64,000 nucleotides of DNA, taken from contig JACKOP010000001.1 in the NCBI GenBank assembly GCA_024234165.1, positions 62,001 through 126,000 on the forward strand, written 5' to 3'. The translations under genes and the position numbers were made by a program. The notes under the pieces are model-generated. The model was given only the letters and a program-made list of their open reading frames with translations, ran no database searches and had not been told where the DNA came from. Positions 26,801-36,100 of the stretch are shown here, in pieces. The number at the start of each line of letters is the position of its first letter. The stretch's first letter is position 1. This stretch comes from Pseudomonadales bacterium (GTDB lineage Bacteria > Pseudomonadota > Gammaproteobacteria > Pseudomonadales > UBA5518).

Positions 26801-27191
26801 TGGTGGCGAGCACGAGCACTATTCGGACTCCGGTGGCAAGTCGGGCGGGCAGAAGGAGAAACTCGCCTACACCGTGCTGGCTGCGAGCCTCGCCTACCAG
26901 TTCGGGCTGGAGTGGGGCGCGGTGCGTTCGCGTTCGTTCCGCTTCGTGGTGATCGACGAGGCGTTCGGGCGCGGCTCGGACGAGTCGGCGCAATACGGTC
27001 TGCGTCTGTTCCAGCAGCTCAACCTGCAACTGCTGATCGTCACGCCGCTGCAGAAGATCCACATCATCGAGCCCTTCGTCTCGAGCGTGGGCTTCGTGCA
27101 CAACGAGGGTGGCAGTGATTCGCGGCTGCGCTGCCTGACGATAGAGGAATATCGGGTGCAGAAGTCGGCAGAAAAAGTCGCTGCCTCATGA
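23820..27191 (+). CDS. jetC: Wadjet protein JetC (SMC-like ATPase)
   Basis: This 1123-residue protein is the motor of Wadjet and drives loop extrusion. The N-terminal half-ATPase has Walker A GDIGSGKST at 49-57. Two long coiled-coil arms flank a central hinge at roughly residues 470-600. The C-terminal half has the ABC signature SGGKSGGQKEKLAYTVLAAS, Walker B RFVVIDEAFGRG and the switch region LIVTPLQKIH. All ATPase motifs are intact. It overlaps jetB by 8 bp and jetD by ATGA. Confidence 0.95.
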   Translation: MNEALALDFVGDDTRVGFRLARLEVLNWGTFDKRVWRYELDGRNGLLTGDIGSGKSTLVDAVTTLLVPAQRVAYNKAAGADARERSLRSYVLGHYKSERNEATGSARPVALRDASSYSVILAVFRNEGYDQAVTLAQVFWLKDPQAQPARLYVAVERELAITTDFSGFGSDVAALRKRLRAGGCELFDSFPPYGAWFRRRFGIEHEQALELFHQTVSMKSVGNLTDFVRSHMLEPFDSGQRIEALIHHFDDLDRAHQAVLKAKRQLELLGPLVDDGRRHAALVTAIRGWREGRDALRAYFARLKGELLDRRLELLHEEATRVDARIERLDNERDAQRTEVSRLERALRDNGGDRLEQLAADIRRLEHEKTQRQQKADRHSALLARIDETPPADESAFFTQSQGIATRADGLRERIADLDNREREEDFAFRKGREQHADLTAEIESLQRRKSNIDTAQVRIREALCTALAIDEEELPFAGELIQVREDEREWEGAAERLLRSFGLALLIPDALYRTVADWVDRQHLGARLVYFHVRQRKLAPGAVLHPQSLVRKLLIKPDSPHYEWLEQELRNRFDVACSDSGEQFRREARAITRAGQIKDPSGRHEKDDRSRIDDRSRYVLGWSNVDKLRTLRDQRERLERQLATLGQRIGEIQQARKDLQGRLETLARLEEFTRFADIDWMSPAREIAVLADEHARLQAASNVLQELGSQLQAVQLRLNEIEAKRAEALGKRGEIRSRREAAQELRDQARMAWDAAPLPDAQIERLDGWRSEALGEHQLSVESCDNREQELRKWLQDRIDAEDRRLARLTERIVNAMRGFKEEFKLETVEMDVSLAALGEYERLLTGLQGDDLPRFEARFKELLKVNTIREIANFNGQLDRERGKYRERVDFINQSLRSIDYNRDRYIKLVVQPSPDAEIRDFRQDLRACIDGATTASYDEQYSEAKFLQVKAIIDRFRGREGLADVDRRWSTKVTDVRNWFLFSASERWRADGGEHEHYSDSGGKSGGQKEKLAYTVLAASLAYQFGLEWGAVRSRSFRFVVIDEAFGRGSDESAQYGLRLFQQLNLQLLIVTPLQKIHIIEPFVSSVGFVHNEGGSDSRLRCLTIEEYRVQKSAEKVAAS

Positions 27192-28387
27192 GCTGGACAA
27201 CGCCGGCCGATCTGCGGGCGCAGGTCCAGCGCCTGTGGGACCGCGGCGAACTGCTGCGCGCGGCGGTGTCGGATGGTGTTGCCTGGCCGCTGCGGCTCAA
27301 CCTGAAGTCCCCGGGTGCCGCCGATCTCGCACACCGTTTCGAGGCGGTACGCGACTGGGTGCAGGTGATTGCCGCCACACCGTACGTGCGAATCGAATGG
27401 CGTGAATGGAACCATCGGGTGCAAGGCAGGCAGCGACTGCCCGCCTCGGTGTGGGTCGACGTGCTCGCGGATGCCGTTGCCTGGATCGGGAAGACGCGTC
27501 AGGTGGAGCGCTTCGGGCAACTGTGGCAGCAGACGGCGAGCGCGCAGCCGGCGCTGCTCGCGTGGCTGTCCAGGCGTTCACTGCAGGCGCTCGAACTGTA
27601 CGATCGCTGGGACCGCCTGCTGGCGGTCGTCGCGTGGCTGCAGGCACATCCGCGCCCGGGTGTGTATCTGCGCCAGCTCGATGCACCCGGCGTCGACAGC
27701 AAGTTCATCGAAGCACATCGGGGTGTGCTTGGCGAGCTGCTGGATCTGGCCTTGCCAGCCGCTGCCGTCGACAGCACGGCGAGCGGGGTGTCGCAGTTCA
27801 CGCGTCGCTTCGGTTTCCTGGACAAGCCGGTGCGGATCCGCTTGCGCCTGCTCGACCCGACGCTGCCCGTCCTGCCGGGCTGCAGCGGACGGTGCGATCT
27901 GACTCTGGACGCAACGAGCTTCGCTGCGCTCGCCTTGCCGGTCGAACGGGTGTTCATCACCGAAAACGAAACCAATTTCCTGGCTTTTCCTGCGCTCGAA
28001 CGCGCGATCGTGTTGTTTGGCGCCGGCTACGGGTGGGAGGCGCTCGCGCAAGCGCAGTGGTTGCGCCGTTGCGCGCTGTACTACTGGGGTGATATCGATA
28101 CGCACGGTTTCGCGATTCTGGATCAGTTGCGCAGTCACTTCCCGCACGTGGCATCGATGCTGATGGATCGCGAGACCTTGCTCGAACACCGTGCGCACTG
28201 GGGCGAAGAGCCCGACCCGGTGTGTCACGATCTCATGCGTCTGACGCCGGACGAGGCCGTGGTGTACGACGAGCTCCGCTTCGATCGCCTGCAGCCGCGG
28301 TTGCGGCTGGAGCAGGAGCGAATCGGTTTCGGTTGGCTGAACGGGCGGTTGCGCGAGCTGGCGCACGTTTCCACCGATCTGCCGTAG
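27188..28387 (+). CDS. jetD: Wadjet nuclease JetD (DUF3322/DUF2220, Toprim)
   Basis: JetD (399 residues) is the nuclease subunit related to topoisomerase VI subunit A. The Toprim residues are visible: Glu in FITENETNFLAFP and the DxD-like motif in YYWGDIDTHGFAIL. The N-terminal DUF3322 part starts TPADLRAQVQRLWDRGELL. Start overlaps the jetC stop by ATGA. With all four genes intact the system should be functional. The stop codon is immediately followed by tandem REP-like units. Confidence 0.94.
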   Translation: MSWTTPADLRAQVQRLWDRGELLRAAVSDGVAWPLRLNLKSPGAADLAHRFEAVRDWVQVIAATPYVRIEWREWNHRVQGRQRLPASVWVDVLADAVAWIGKTRQVERFGQLWQQTASAQPALLAWLSRRSLQALELYDRWDRLLAVVAWLQAHPRPGVYLRQLDAPGVDSKFIEAHRGVLGELLDLALPAAAVDSTASGVSQFTRRFGFLDKPVRIRLRLLDPTLPVLPGCSGRCDLTLDATSFAALALPVERVFITENETNFLAFPALERAIVLFGAGYGWEALAQAQWLRRCALYYWGDIDTHGFAILDQLRSHFPHVASMLMDRETLLEHRAHWGEEPDPVCHDLMRLTPDEAVVYDELRFDRLQPRLRLEQERIGFGWLNGRLRELAHVSTDLP

Positions 28388-28601
28388 GGGCGAGCGGCCG
28401 ATCTGTACGGGCGAGCGGCCGATCTGTACGGGCGAGCGGCCGATCTGTACGGGCGAGCGGCCGATCTGTACGGGCGAGCGGCCGCTCGCCCCTACGGGCA
28501 CGATCCCATGCCGGCTCTGTACGGGCGACCGCCGGTCGCCCCTACGGGCACGATCCCATGCCGGCTCTGTACGGGCGACCGCCGGTCGCCCCTACGGGGT
28601 C
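28388..28601. repeat. Tandem REP-like repeat block between jetD and hlyD
   Basis: Starting one base after the jetD stop are four direct 21 bp units (GGGCGAGCGGCCG plus ATCTGTAC) at 28388-28471, then the perfect 20 bp palindrome GGGCGAGCGGCCGCTCGCCC at 28472-28491, then two 50 bp units at 28500-28549 and 28550-28599 that each contain GGGCGACC-GCC-GGTCGCCC. It fills the gap between two convergent genes and may act as a bidirectional transcript end or protein-binding site. Confidence 0.88.
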
Positions 28602-29966
28602 TTATCTTTCTCTTGCTGCCTCGTGCCACGCTTTCTGCAACGGTGACAGCAGGTATTCGGCAACGGTGCGGCTGCCGAGCAGGATTTCTGCTGTCGTCTG
28701 CATGCCCACTGACAGCGGATGGCGGCGTCCGTCTGCCTCCAGTGCGTCACCGTCGAGTGTGATCAGCGCCTTGTAGCGCAAGCTCTCCATGCTGTTCGCA
28801 ACCCCCTTGTCGCGCGCTTCGGTTTCGCTCTGGGCATCGGCGCTGAGGTGCTCGACGGTACCGCGCCCCATGCCGTACTTCTGGAACCGGTAGGCCGCGA
28901 ACTTGAGTTGCACCGCCTGCCCAGGTCGTACGAAGCCGATGTCTTCGTTTGATACCCAGGCCTCGACCTTGAGCCTTTCCTCACGCGGCACCAGTGTCGC
29001 GAGCACGGTGCCGGGTTGCACCACGGTGCCTGTGGTGTGGGTCGCGAGATCCTTGATCACGCCGTCCTGCGGAGCCCTCAGTTCCAGCAGTTCGCGCCGG
29101 TGCTGCTGCTTCTGCAGTTCCTTGTTCAGGCGCTCGAGCTGCGCTTGTGCTTCGCTGCGCTCGGCGTGCAACTGACGCAGGTAATCGGCTTCGATCTGGA
29201 GCCGTTTCTTGCGCGATTGTTCGATGCCTGCTTCTGCGGAAGCGATCAGGTGTCGCTGCACGGCCAGATCCTGCTCCTTCTCGATGCGCTCACGCTGCTT
29301 CTCGCCGCCGGCAAGGGCTCCGGCAAAGCCGGTGCCGACCAGTCTTGCCCACGCCTGGTCCTGGGCTTCGAAGTAGGGCAGTACCGTGAGCAGGCGCTGC
29401 TTCTGCTGGCGTGCGGCCGCAAGCTCCTGTTCGGTCTTGTGCAGGCGCGCCTGCTCTTCCGCCAGCGCGGCGGCCAGTGCGTCGCGATTGGCCTGGTACT
29501 GCGCCGCCGTTTCGCGCGCCAGTTCCTGCGGTGCGGAGTCGGGTGCCTCGAACGGCCGCGCGTAGACTTCGGCATCGATACGTGCGAGTTGCAGTTGCCG
29601 GCGCGCATGTTCGGTGACGATGGCCTCCAGCTCGGCTTCGGTGATCAGCGCGTCCATGCGCATCAGGACCTGGTTCGCCCGAACCGTGTCTCCTTCGTGC
29701 ACCAGGATCTGCTGCACGATGCCGGCTTCGGCGGGTTGCACGATCTTCAGATAGCTGGCCGGAACCAGCTTGCCGTCGGCGACTGCGACGACGTCGAGCC
29801 GGCCGAACCAGGCCCAGACGAACAGAAAGGCCAGCAGGGCGAGCAGGGCCCACAGCACCCGCCGGCTCTGCGGGTGCGGTGCGCTGTGCTGCAGACGGAT
29901 CAACGGGGCATGAAACGCGAGGTAATCACGCGACGCCTGCCGTGTGGGAGATTGCATCGAAACCAT
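28602..29966 (-). CDS. Type I secretion membrane fusion protein, HlyD family
   Basis: This 454-residue adaptor links an inner-membrane ABC exporter to a TolC-like outer channel. A single membrane helix lies near the N terminus (VLWALLALLAFLFVWAWFG), then the lipoyl-type half motif VDVVAVADGK-like strand and PAEAGIVQQILVHEGDTV, a long coiled-coil hairpin rich in Glu, Arg and Gln, and the C-terminal beta barrel with ELRAPQDGVIKDLATHTTGT. Starts at 29981, 29966 and 29957 are possible; 29966 has GAGGG upstream. It lies last in the RTX operon, separated from the RTX gene by a REP block. No tolC is in the window. Confidence 0.92.
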   Translation of the reverse strand: MVSMQSPTRQASRDYLAFHAPLIRLQHSAPHPQSRRVLWALLALLAFLFVWAWFGRLDVVAVADGKLVPASYLKIVQPAEAGIVQQILVHEGDTVRANQVLMRMDALITEAELEAIVTEHARRQLQLARIDAEVYARPFEAPDSAPQELARETAAQYQANRDALAAALAEEQARLHKTEQELAAARQQKQRLLTVLPYFEAQDQAWARLVGTGFAGALAGGEKQRERIEKEQDLAVQRHLIASAEAGIEQSRKKRLQIEADYLRQLHAERSEAQAQLERLNKELQKQQHRRELLELRAPQDGVIKDLATHTTGTVVQPGTVLATLVPREERLKVEAWVSNEDIGFVRPGQAVQLKFAAYRFQKYGMGRGTVEHLSADAQSETEARDKGVANSMESLRYKALITLDGDALEADGRRHPLSVGMQTTAEILLGSRTVAEYLLSPLQKAWHEAARER

Positions 29967-29989
29967 CCGTGGCACCCTCATATCAAATC

Positions 29990-30180
29990 CATGGGCGAGC
30001 AGCCGCTCGCCCGTACGGGCGACCGGCGGTCGCCCCCGGATGCATGGGCGAGCGGCCGCATCCATGCATGAGCGAGCGGCATCCATGTACGGGCGAGCGG
30101 CCGCTCGCCCCTACGAGGCATCGCCCCCGCAGATGTACGGGCGAGCGGCCGCTCGCCCCTACGAGGCATCGTCCCCGCAT
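29990..30180. repeat. REP-like repeat block between the RTX gene and hlyD
   Basis: At least five copies of the GGGCGAGC/GGGCGACC palindrome family fill the gap from the RTX stop codon to the hlyD start. Two perfect 20 bp palindromes are at 30091-30110 and 30139-30158 inside near-identical 48 bp units that end CTACGAGGCATCG. The block lies inside an operon, so it could form mRNA hairpins that set the amount of hlyD message relative to RTX message. Confidence 0.85.
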
Positions 30181-33100
30181 TCAACCCGCGAGCTGCCTGA
30201 CACCTTCGCGCAACCCGGTGAATTGTCTGAGCTGTGCGCCGGCAGCGAGCAGCGATACCTCATTCACGCCACCGTACGCGCTTCGGTTCGAGCCAGACAG
30301 CCAGCCTGCAAGAGCGCCGATGTCTGCACCCAGGCTCGGGCTGCTCCAGGCTGTGGCCGCCAGGCGTTGCGCATCGAGTCGGCTCAGTGCTTCTGTCAGT
30401 TCCGACCAGCAGCGGGCGAAGTTCTGCTCGCTGCTTGCAGTACTCGCAAAAGTCTCTGCGCGCAGAAAATCCTGCCACGGCGTGAAGCTGCCGCCATCTG
30501 CTTTGGCACCATTTGCGGGCGGTTCATGCCTGGCGAAGCCTTGCAGGAATCGATCGAGCAGATCGTCGTCGCGCACGGGTGTCGCTCGCTGTTCCGGCAG
30601 ATTCGGCCTGCTCGGCATCGCGTTCGGATTTGCGAGGTTCTGTGCTGCTGCAGCAGCCTCTGCATAAGCCGTAGCCGACGAGTTGCTCGCTGTCGCCGAC
30701 GGCACGACGGTCTTGCTGCCGACGCTGATCCGGAACACGTCCGAGGCGCTCGAGCCTGGACCGTTGCCGTCGCTCGCCGTCACGCGCACGTCGATGCCGG
30801 CAGCCTGCGTACCCGGCACCTTGCCGCTGAAGCTTTGCGTGCCCGGGTCGAAGGCGAGCCAGGCGGGCAGGGGCTTGCCGTTCGCCAGCGTGGCGCTGTA
30901 GCTCAGCGTGTCGTTTCGGTCACGGTCGCCGAATGTGTTGGCCGGAAGCTGCCATGCAAATGCCTTTCCCCTGGCGAGCTGGACGTCGGGCAGCGCGTGG
31001 CCGAGCCGCGGCACGTCATTGGTTCCGTTCACGGTCACGATCAGCTCGCTTGCGCTGCGCGCGCTTCCATTGGAGGCCGTGTAGCCGAAACGCTCGACGA
31101 GCGCTTCGCCGGTCCCGAGACCCTGCACCGCAGGCAGCAGATTGTTCAGCACGTAGGCGAAGCCGCCGTTTGGCAGCAGCGCCAGCAAGCCGTATTCGCC
31201 GAGGCGCACGCCCGGGTCTGCCACCTGGAGCATGCGAGCTTCGGGGTCGCTGTCGTTGGTCAGCACGTTGCCGAGTGCAAACAGCTTGCGGTCCTCGATG
31301 ACCGTTGCGTTGTCCGTTGCCGCGAGCGGTGTCCGGTCGGGGTCTGGCGCATCGGGTCGCACGCTGACGTGAAAGCCATGATGGTTCGAAGCGCCGAGGC
31401 CGTCGGTGCCCTGGATCACGATGTCGAATTCGCCCGCGTCGTCGTTCTGCGGCGTGCCGTACAGCGTGCGCGTGGCTGCGTCGTACTGCAGCCAGTGCGG
31501 CAGGTTGTCGTGATTCGTCACACCCACGCGCAGCAACACGGCGTCGCCCTCCGGATCGCTGAACAGTCCTGCAGGAAGTACCAGCTCAAAGGGTGCTCCA
31601 GCGTACACCGTGTGATCGTCGATCGACTGCGTGAGTGTCGGTGCGCGATTCATGAACTCGCGCAGCGTGAGCGTCGTGCGGTCCTCGAACTCGAAGGTAT
31701 CGACCACGGTGCCGGCGCCGGCTCCCTGCGGTGCGTAGCCAGTGACTCGCACCACGTCGCCCGCACTGCCGTAGCGCACGAGCAGGTCGTCGCCCTCGAT
31801 TTCGACACGCAGATCCTCGCGGCGAATTCCCGCACCGAAACTCAGCACGTTGCCGATGCCGGCGTCTGCCGTGTCCTCGATCGTGTCTTCGCCATCCCCC
31901 GGGTTGAGCACGTAGGCATCGCGGCCTCGACCGCCGCGCAGCAGGTCGTTGCCTGCGCCTGCGGTCAGTACATCGTCACCTGCGCCGGCCTCGAGCAGGT
32001 CGTCGCCGTCGTAGCCGTACAGCCGATCACCGACGTTCGTTCCCGTCAGTGCATTGGCTGCACTGTCGCCTTCGACCACGAACATCCACGACACCAGCGT
32101 TGCGTAGTCCACCGCGGTGCCGTCGGTGAATTCGACGGATTCGACGGCGTGCCGGCCCAATGCATCCTGCGGGTCGAAGTTGCCGAGGCGCAGCACGTCG
32201 TCGCCTTCGCCGTAGGCGATGCAGAGCGCATGGCCGCCGTCTCCATCGGGCTCGAAGCGCAAGCGGTTGCGCAGCGCGTCCGCAGAAATTCCGGGACCGA
32301 AGCGCAGCACGTTTCCGGCTGCTTCGTCGCTGACATCGTCGATCGTCACCGTACCGTCGCCGAGGCCGATCACATAGGTGTCGTTGCCGGCCTCTCCGGC
32401 GAGCCAGTCACCACCGGGCGTCGCTTCGATCAGGTCGTTGCCGTCGCGGCCGCGGATGCGGTCTGCAAGTGCAGTCCCCGTGAGCACCTCGCTCTCGTCG
32501 CTGCCGACGAGGTCGAATCCGCGCCCGAGCAGTTGCCCGTACGTGATTTCGTCGCCGTCGACGCCGAAGCGGAAACGTTCGATCGCACGTGGACCCAGCG
32601 GGTTTTCGCGGTCGAAGCCCGACAGGCGTATCCGGTTGCCGCTGGCGATCAGATCGACGATCAGGAAACCTTCGTCGTCGCAGGACAGGCGCAGATCGTC
32701 GAGCGTCGTGCCATCCGGGAGCACCAGCACGTTGGGTGCGTCACCGTCCTCGCTGTCGGTGATCGTGTCCAGGCCAGCGTCGGCGTCGATCAGGTAGAGA
32801 TCGCCGCCTGCGCCACCGTGCATGGCATCGTCGGCTTCGCGGCCTTCGAACCAGTCGGCAACGCGGGTGCCTTCGAGCACATCGTCGGCAGCGGTGCCGA
32901 TGATGCGGATCCCGCGCTGCAGCAGCTCGTCGAACGAGAACGTGGTGTCTTCCCCCGGCAGGCTGACCTCGGCTACCGGCGCCTGCATGCCGGGTGCGCG
33001 CGGGTCGAAGCCGGCAAAGCGGATGGCGTCGGCTGCTTCGTTCAGGCGCAACAGCAGTTCGCCGCCATCGAAGGCCAGATGCAGTGCGTCGGCGCTGACA

Positions 33101-36100
33101 TTGCCGGTCAGCACGATGCGGTTGAAATCCTGTTCGCGCCAGCTCTCGAAGAGGCTGGTCTGCAGGGGTGCGGAATGCCAGTCCTGGTGGATCAGGTAAG
33201 TATCCGAGCCTGCGCCACCGAGCAGACGATCCGAACCGCCACCGCCTTCGAGCCAGTCGTCGCCGGCACCGCCGATCAGCGTGTCGGCGAACGGTGTGCC
33301 GCTGAGCGCCCCGCCGTCGTCGTGGGCCGCTTCGGTGCGACCGCTGGCCTCGATCGTCTCCGCCACGATTTCGCTGCCGTCGTCAAAGCGGATGATGTCG
33401 ATCGAGCGCGTCCGCGTGGCGCGACCAGGTTCGTAGCCACGCAGAATCAGCCTGTCGGCGGGGCTGTTGGCAAATTCGATCAGCAGATCGCCGTCCTGCT
33501 CCGAATGGCGCAGGTCCTGCGCCCGGATGCCGGGACCAAGCTGCAGGATGTTCGGCGCCTCATCGATCGCCGTATCGCTGTAGTCCCCTTCGTCGGCGTA
33601 TCCGCGTTCGCCCTCGTACCAGCGTGCCGGACCGGCTTCGCCGCCACCGCTCCATGGGAGTGCACGATGTTCGTCGTCGACGATCGTGATGCCGTCACCG
33701 GCGCGATACAGGTAGGTGTCTCCACCCCAGCCGCCGTGGAGTTCGTCATGACCGCTGCTGCCGAGCAGCGTGTCGGCACCGCGGCCGCCGTACAGGATGT
33801 CGCTGCTCGCACCGCCGTCGAGCAGATCGTCGCCGTCGCCACCATCGAGCAGGTCGTCGCCGTCCCCGCCGAGGATCGTGTCGCCACCCGCGAGGCCGAT
33901 CACGACATCGTTGCCGGCACCGGCCTCGAGGGCATCGTCCCCGGGCGTACCGTAGAGCGCGTCGTTGCCGTCGCTTGCGCTGTTGTCCGCGGGGTGTGCG
34001 GTTGCGAACAGATCGCCAGTCTGCGCGTAAGCGACGACTTCCAGTCCGCCTGCGGGCATCGTCCTGCCGCTGAGTTCGAAGCCGGTTCCGTCGAATGCCA
34101 GCGGTGATTCGGCCGTGGCGGTCGCGAGTGCCGCCGCGTTGGCGCGCAACCAGCCGACGAGGTCGAAGATGCGGGTGCTGCCCTGGCCATCAATGAACTG
34201 GATGCGTTCCAGACCACCGGCAGGATCATCTGCCGTGCAGTCGAGCAGGGTGATCGTCCCGCCCGCACCACCGTCGATGGGGAGTACGGTGGATCCGTCT
34301 CGCCCCGATGCAGCCCCGAGCATGGCCGGTGTGATGGTGGCTCCGAGCGAGAGTGTGTCCGTGCCGTCACCGGCGCCGAGCCGGTCATGACCATCACCGT
34401 GGTTGAAGCCGATCACGTCGTCACCGTCGCCGGCCATGATTTCATCGTCGCCGACTTCACCCGCGATCAGGTCGTCGCCAGCGCCAGTGCCGATGTAATC
34501 GTTGCCCGTGCCTGCGGCAACCCGGCTGTCGCCGCCGGCCAGGGTGATGTAATCGTCGTTGCCGCGGGCCTGCACGCTGACCGACTGGCCGCTGTAGTCG
34601 CTGATGGAATCATCGGCCTGGCTGCCCAGGATCGTGAGCGGGTCGTCCTGCTCGCGCTGTTGCCAACCCATCTTGCCGTCGTCTGCGCGTGCGATCAGGT
34701 CCGATAGTGTCCAGGTGGTGCCGTCGTCGAAGCGAAACTGCTGGATCGCTCCACGTGCGAGATCGTCTCCATTCCGGGTGCCCACGATCAGTGCGTCGTT
34801 GCCGCCGAAGCCGATGACCAGACTGTCATACCCCACGTCACCGGGCTGGGGATCCCACCACCCGCCGGCATCGCCAAGCTGCACCGACACGTCCTCCGGG
34901 CGGATCCCTGCAGCGAACACGACCGTGTCCCCGGCCACATCGAGGGATTCGCCGAAGGCCCAGTCGAGCGCCGAACCGCGTTCCAGAATGTATGTGTTGT
35001 TGCCGCTGCCGCCGAAGAGTTCGTCGCGATCGGGTCCGCCTTCGAGGGTGTCGTCACTCTCGTCGCCGTACAGATGGTCGCTTCCTGCGCCACCGGTCAG
35101 GATGTCGTCGCCCTCGCGACCGTGGATGGTGCTGTGCTTGTCCGAGCCGGTCAGAGTGTCCGCGCCGGGAGAGCCGTAGAGGATCTCCGTGTCTTCATCG
35201 ACATGCAGCGTGCCCAGCACGTCGTCGCTGTCCAGCCGCGCGCCGTTGGCGAATTCGAAGGAGTCGAGGCGCTCCCGATCGCCGAGCCAGTCCGCGATAC
35301 GAAGCGAATCGCCCGATGTGGCTACGGTGACGATCAGATCGTTACCGTCGTGGCTGAAGCCCGCATCGTTCGGTCCGATGCCGGTCTTGAAGACGATGCG
35401 TCCGCCGTGGTCCGCGATCACGTCGTGGCCGTCGCCGAGGCCGAAAAGGTAGCTGTCGTAGCCACCGCGATCCTGGAAGCGGTCATTGCCGCTGCCACCG
35501 TCCAGGATGTCGTCGCCGCGACCGCCCACGATGAAATCGTCGCCCGCCGTAGCGGCAATCGCACGCTGCGCGAGCTCATCACGGCTCCAGCGCGTGCCGT
35601 CGGCAAAGCGCAGTTGTTCGATGCCGATCCGGCCTGACCCGTCATCGCTCTGCCTGCGCACGCCAAGCCCACTGCCATCGGCGAGCGTGATGCGCATGTC
35701 GCCGAGCAGCGTCCAGCGTATGGTGACATCGTTCGGGGCGACGCCGCTCTCGAGTTCGACCGCGTCCTCGCCGGTGGTGTCGCCCTCATCGATCACATCG
35801 TTGCCATCGCCGAATCCGGACAGGTAGGTATCCGAGCCTGAGCCTCCCGCGAGCACGTCGTCGCCGCCAGCACCTGCCAGCACGTCGTCCCGGTCGTTGA
35901 ATCCAGACAGCACGTCGTTGCCGGCATCGCCCAGCAACACGCGCGAGCGGATCGCTTCAGCGTCCCACAGCGTGCCGTCGGAAAAGGTGATTTCCTCGAT
36001 CGCGTAGCGATTGCCCGCATCGAAGTGTTTGCGCACGAGGAGCGTCTCACCGGTGTCGCGGATCGTGAACTTCAGGTCGTCGGTGGTTCGCCAGCCGTTG

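Noticed and set aside
23643..27101. Long minus-strand open frame opposite jetC
   Set aside because: jetC carries complete SMC ATPase motifs and overlaps jetB and jetD; the antisense frame has none.
29944..34107. Very long plus-strand open frame opposite the RTX gene
   Set aside because: Its sequence is the antisense image of calcium-binding repeats and has no start site or family resemblance.
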